Source of the DNA: Gillisia sp. CAL575
Lineage (GTDB): Bacteria > Bacteroidota > Bacteroidia > Flavobacteriales > Flavobacteriaceae
Assembly (NCBI RefSeq): GCF_000403785.1
Contig: NZ_APHJ01000019.1
Span: forward strand, 124,001-188,000
Reading direction: 5' to 3'
DNA: 64,000 nucleotides
Numbering within the stretch: position 1 is the stretch's first letter; every line of letters starts with the position of its first letter. Made by a program: the position numbers and the translations under genes. Shown here in pieces: positions 60,903 to 64,000 of the stretch. Below the pieces are notes generated by a model. The model did not search any database and was not told the DNA's origin. It saw nothing but the letters and a program-made list of their open reading frames with translations.

Positions 60903-61874
60903 CTACATGTCTAATAAGTAGGCAAAAATAAGTGGAGCTACAATGGTAGCATCACTTTCTATGATAAATTTAGGAGTATTTATGTCTAATTTTCCCCAAG
61001 TGATCTTCTCATTAGGAACTGCTCCAGAATAAGAGCCATAACTAGTTGTAGAATCAGAGATCTGGCAGAAATAATTCCAGAAAGGAGTTTCTGTACGTTC
61101 CATATCTTGATATAACATTGGCACCACGCATATTGGGAAATCTCCCGCAATACCTCCACCAATCTGAAAGAAACCAATTCCTTCTTTAGAATTTTCTGTA
61201 TACCAGTCAGCAAGAAAGGTCATATACTCAATTCCAGATTTCATTGTACTTGCTTTTAATTCGCCTTTTAAAACGTAAGAAGCAAAAATGTTTCCCATAG
61301 TGCTATCTTCCCATCCTGGAACAACCATAGGAAGATTTGCTTTTGCAGCAGCATACATCCAAGAATCCTTAATATCTATTTCATAGTACTCTTCTAAAAC
61401 TCCAGAAAGTAAAAGCTTATACATGTATTCATGCGGGAAATAACGTTCTCCGGCAGCTTCAGCATCTTTCCAGATCTTCACGATATGTTCCTGGATTCTT
61501 CTGAATGCTTCCTCTTCTGGAATACAAGTATCTGTAACTCTATTCAAACCTTTTTCTAAAAGATCCCACTCATCTTGCGGGGTAAGATCTCTATAGTTAG
61601 GCACTCTTTTATAATGAGAATGCGCAACAAGATTCATTACATCTTCCTCTAAATTGGCCCCTGTGCAGGAAACTATTTGCAATTTTTCCTGACGGATCAT
61701 CTCTGCAAATATTTTCCCTATTTCGGCAGTACTCATTGCACCAGCAAGAGAAACCAACATTTTAGAACCTTGTGCTAATTGTTTTTCGTATGCTTCAGCA
61801 GCGTCTACAAGAGCAGCGGCATTAAAATGTAAATAGTACTTTTTAATAAATTCTGAAATCGCTCCTTTACTCAT
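60903..61874 (-). CDS. deoxyhypusine synthase-like protein
   Basis: 323 residues. NAD-dependent deoxyhypusine-synthase fold: MLVSLAGAMSTAEIGK, IGFFQIGGGIAGDFPICVVP, DSTTSYGSYSGAVPNEKITWGKL, in which the lysine of WGK corresponds to the catalytic Lys. Bacteria lack the eIF5A acceptor, so a homospermidine-type or other aminobutyl-transfer role is inferred. The gene overlaps speB by 8 bp and is part of the speA-speB polyamine series. Confidence 0.88.
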   Translation of the reverse strand: MSKGAISEFIKKYYLHFNAAALVDAAEAYEKQLAQGSKMLVSLAGAMSTAEIGKIFAEMIRQEKLQIVSCTGANLEEDVMNLVAHSHYKRVPNYRDLTPQDEWDLLEKGLNRVTDTCIPEEEAFRRIQEHIVKIWKDAEAAGERYFPHEYMYKLLLSGVLEEYYEIDIKDSWMYAAAKANLPMVVPGWEDSTMGNIFASYVLKGELKASTMKSGIEYMTFLADWYTENSKEGIGFFQIGGGIAGDFPICVVPMLYQDMERTETPFWNYFCQISDSTTSYGSYSGAVPNEKITWGKLDINTPKFIIESDATIVAPLIFAYLLDM

Positions 61875-62745
61875 CTTCGTCTTCGTCTGGGTTATGATTT
61901 AAATATTTGAACTTATAGCTCAACATTTTGTAATATAATTTTGCAGCAAGGAAATCTGAAGATTTATCCACATCGTTTGGACATAGCTCTACAATATCAA
62001 ATCCTACTACATTTTTCTTTTTAAATATCATTTTAAGGAACTCCAAAGTTTCATACCAAAGTAATCCTCCTGGTTCAGGTGTTCCTGTAGATGGCATGAT
62101 AGAAGGATCAAAAGCATCTAGATCTATCGTGATAAATACATTTGGCGTCATTTGTCCAATGGCATCCTCTGTCCAATTCTCGTAAAGATCATCACCAAAA
62201 TAAACTTGATTTTCATCCATATGATCTAGTTCTGAAACATCCATAGATCGAATTCCTACCTGAACAAGGTTTGTAGTTTTACTCGCTTCGTGAAGCGCAC
62301 AAGCATGATTGCATTTAGAACCTTCGTACTCTGGTCTTAGATCTGCATGAGCATCTAATTGCACAACGGTAAGATCTGGGAATGCTTCATTAAAGGCACG
62401 AATAGTACCGATACTTACAGAATGTTCTCCTCCAAAAATGGTTACAAATTTTTCTTGGTCGATATAATTTTTGGTAATTTTTTGAACTGCTTCAACCATT
62501 TTCTCTGGGGAAGAGTTTTCTGTTACCGGTGGAGCTAAGTAAATACCTTTTCTATAAACTTCTGAACGGGTTTCGATGTCGAAAAGTTCCATGTTCTCTG
62601 AAGCATCTAAAAAAGCATCTGGTCCTTTATCTGCGCCTTTTTGCCAGGAGCTTGTTCCATCATAAGGAACAGGGATTAATACCACTTGTGCATCATCTAA
62701 ACGTGCATATTTTTCTGGTATCCCGGCGTAATTCTTTTTGCTCAT
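61867..62745 (-). CDS. speB: agmatinase-family ureohydrolase
   Basis: 292 residues. Manganese ureohydrolase motifs GGEHSVSIGT, DAHADLRPEYEG and DLDAFDPSIMPSTGTPEPGG. Converts agmatine to putrescine plus urea after SpeA. Ends in an acidic DEDEDE tail. Overlaps the downstream DHS-like gene. Member of the arginine-decarboxylase to putrescine route. Confidence 0.92.
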   Translation of the reverse strand: MSKKNYAGIPEKYARLDDAQVVLIPVPYDGTSSWQKGADKGPDAFLDASENMELFDIETRSEVYRKGIYLAPPVTENSSPEKMVEAVQKITKNYIDQEKFVTIFGGEHSVSIGTIRAFNEAFPDLTVVQLDAHADLRPEYEGSKCNHACALHEASKTTNLVQVGIRSMDVSELDHMDENQVYFGDDLYENWTEDAIGQMTPNVFITIDLDAFDPSIMPSTGTPEPGGLLWYETLEFLKMIFKKKNVVGFDIVELCPNDVDKSSDFLAAKLYYKMLSYKFKYLNHNPDEDEDE

Positions 62746-62772
62746 TGCTTGTTTTTAAAAGTTTTAAGTTGA

Positions 62773-62789
62773 CTCCCTCATTGAGGGTT
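62773..62789. repeat. short palindrome shared with 45738-45754
   Basis: TCCCTCATTGAGGGTTT; reverse complement of the element near 45738. In the 169-bp gap between speB and speA, which also contains CCCAATAGCTATCGGGA at ~62831-62849. Confidence 0.4.
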
Positions 62790-62914
62790 TAATTTATTGA
62801 GGCTAGCCTCGAAATTTTAAAATTATTTCCATCCCAATAGCTATCGGGACAAACTTCATGGTCTTTCCCGAAGTTCTTGATTTATAATGGTTAAAGTTAT
62901 AAATTTTTTTATAT

Positions 62915-64000
62915 CTATTTATTTCTATCGTATCCTAATATATGTAATAGGTCTTCGGCATTCTGTTGTTCACTAAATACTTTAGTGGTTAAGGTGCCAT
63001 CTTTTTCCTTGTCTATTAGAATATGCTTTGGTTGCGGAATAAGGCAGTGTTGTAATCCACCAAAACCACCAATACTTTCTTGATATGCTCCTGTATTAAA
63101 GAAACCTATATAAAGCGGCTTTTCCTTTTTATACTTCGGAAGGTAGATCGCGTTGGTATTTTGTTCAGAATTATAATAATCGTCACTATCACAAGTAAGT
63201 CCACCTAGTAAAATTCGCTCATATTCGTCATTCCATCTGTTAAGAGGTAACATTACAAATTTCTTGCTAATAGCCCAAGTGTCTGGAAGGGTTGTGATGA
63301 AAGATGAGTTAATCATGTTCCACTTTTCACGGTCATTTTGTTGTTTTTGATAAAGGATCTCATAAATAGCTCCTCCACTTTCACCAACTGTGAAAGATCC
63401 AAATTCTGTAAAGATATTTGGCACTTCTACCTCATATTCCTCACAAGTAAGTTTGATCTGATGGATGATTTCTGATACCATGTATTGGTAGTCATATTCA
63501 AAAGCAAGAGAATTTTTTATAGGAAATCCACCGCCAATGTTCAGACTATCCAAACTTGGACATACCTTTTTTAGATCTATATATACTTTTAAACACTTAT
63601 TAAGCTCATTCCAGTAATAGGCTGTATCGCGAATTCCGGTGTTAATGAAAAAGTGAAGCATTTTAAGCTCTACCTGCGGGTTGTCTTTTATTTTCTTATT
63701 GAAAAAAGGAACAATGTTCTTGTATCCAATCCCTAATCTAGAAGTATAGAATTCGAATTTAGGTTCTTCTTCAGAGGCTATTCTAATTCCAATTTTGTAA
63801 GGATCATTTATTTTTTCTGATAAAAGATCAATTTCTTCGTAATTATCTATAATTGGAATACAATTCTTATGGCCTTCATTTAAAAGATCTGCAATATTGG
63901 TTATGTATTGGTCTCTTTTAAAGCCATTACATATAACATATGCATCTTTATGGAGTTTCCCTGACTTTTTTAATTTCTGAACTATATTTATATCAAACGC
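62915..64000 (-). CDS. speA: biosynthetic arginine decarboxylase, C-terminal part (5' end outside window)
   Basis: The reading frame stays open past 63661 to the window edge, so the codons visible (about 361) are the C-terminal part of a PLP-dependent alanine-racemase-fold decarboxylase. Recognisable: GGGFPIKN, ITEFGSFTVGESGGAIYE-type FTEFGSFTVGESGGA, and YIGFFNTGAYQESIGGFGG, typical of SpeA C-terminus. Arginine to agmatine, then SpeB. The first speB gap is 169 bp. Confidence 0.92.
   Translation of the reverse strand, partial: AFDINIVQKLKKSGKLHKDAYVICNGFKRDQYITNIADLLNEGHKNCIPIIDNYEEIDLLSEKINDPYKIGIRIASEEEPKFEFYTSRLGIGYKNIVPFFNKKIKDNPQVELKMLHFFINTGIRDTAYYWNELNKCLKVYIDLKKVCPSLDSLNIGGGFPIKNSLAFEYDYQYMVSEIIHQIKLTCEEYEVEVPNIFTEFGSFTVGESGGAIYEILYQKQQNDREKWNMINSSFITTLPDTWAISKKFVMLPLNRWNDEYERILLGGLTCDSDDYYNSEQNTNAIYLPKYKKEKPLYIGFFNTGAYQESIGGFGGLQHCLIPQPKHILIDKEKDGTLTTKVFSEQQNAEDLLHILGYDRNK

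Noticed and set aside
1-64000. CRISPR arrays, tRNA or rRNA genes, prophage
   Set aside because: No regularly spaced repeats, no cloverleaf-like segments and no phage-type genes were found by eye.

Overview
The window is AT-rich, gene-dense bacterial chromosome from a member of the Bacteroidota, almost certainly a Flavobacteriaceae (genus not resolved; marine relatives such as Gramella/Christiangramia fit). Indicators are gliding-motility genes gldE and gldD beside ssb and mutY, a type IX secretion type-B sorting domain, a SusC/SusD pair, several DUF families typical of the phylum (DUF2007, DUF3098, DUF3127, DUF4199, DUF4230, DUF4301), and promoters of the TTG-N19-21-TAnnTTTG kind. No rRNA, tRNA, CRISPR array, prophage or classical IS was seen. 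Most of the region is ordinary chromosomal backbone.

Layout. 1-7.7 kb: a biotin operon (bioF 3' end, a DUF2007 zinc-ribbon protein, bioD, bioA, then a SET-domain protein, a stand-alone ketoacyl synthase, bioB) followed by two tandem JmjC/cupin_8 proteins. 7.7-16 kb: recX, a large T9SS cargo protein, rng, a 29-residue basic ribosomal-type protein, HU, mutY, ssb, gldE, gldD. 16-25 kb: a SusC/SusD pair, an EamA permease and two M16 metalloproteases. 25-33 kb: DUF4199, rplU-rpmA, DUF2007, ahcY, a phosphopantetheinyl transferase with a GGGP-synthase-type prenyltransferase, and a vitamin-uptake-like operon (thiamine-binding protein, PnuC-type permease, NadR-like kinase) continuing into DUF4301 and arfB. 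33-41 kb: a convergent sigma-54 response regulator and hybrid kinase, then a TPP riboswitch driving a TonB receptor. 41-52 kb: greA, HIT, thioesterase, a sensor kinase, flavin reductase, DUF3127, aat, an EEP phosphatase, tag, a TonB-like protein, truB, uppP, DUF3098, a GxxExxY cassette, ftsX and a ketopantoate reductase. 52-64 kb: an unusual leuS, DUF4230, MmcQ/YjbR, a membrane MutS-like ATPase, a GT-C glycosyltransferase, a LAB_N protein, and a polyamine operon (speA 3' part, speB, deoxyhypusine-synthase-like).

The most striking feature is leuS. It is read continuously through an in-frame cassette of about 143 codons that encodes a complete DUF559 (Vsr/PDDEXK-like) nuclease domain bracketed by imperfect inverted repeats, placed at the start of the CP1 editing domain. 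A second in-frame insertion of about 25 codons is a copy of a palindromic repeat family also seen in intergenic positions. A few kilobases upstream, a second small nuclease-like gene (GxxExxY) lies between 16-bp inverted repeats inside the otherwise compact ftsX-DUF3098-uppP-truB cluster. Together they suggest small nuclease genes carried in palindromic cassettes that tolerate, or select for, insertion in essential loci.

Other systems worth attention are the riboswitch-controlled TonB receptor together with the separate thiamine-binding/PnuC/kinase operon, a DUF3127 protein that ends in an SSB-like acidic tip, and a membrane-anchored MutS homologue.
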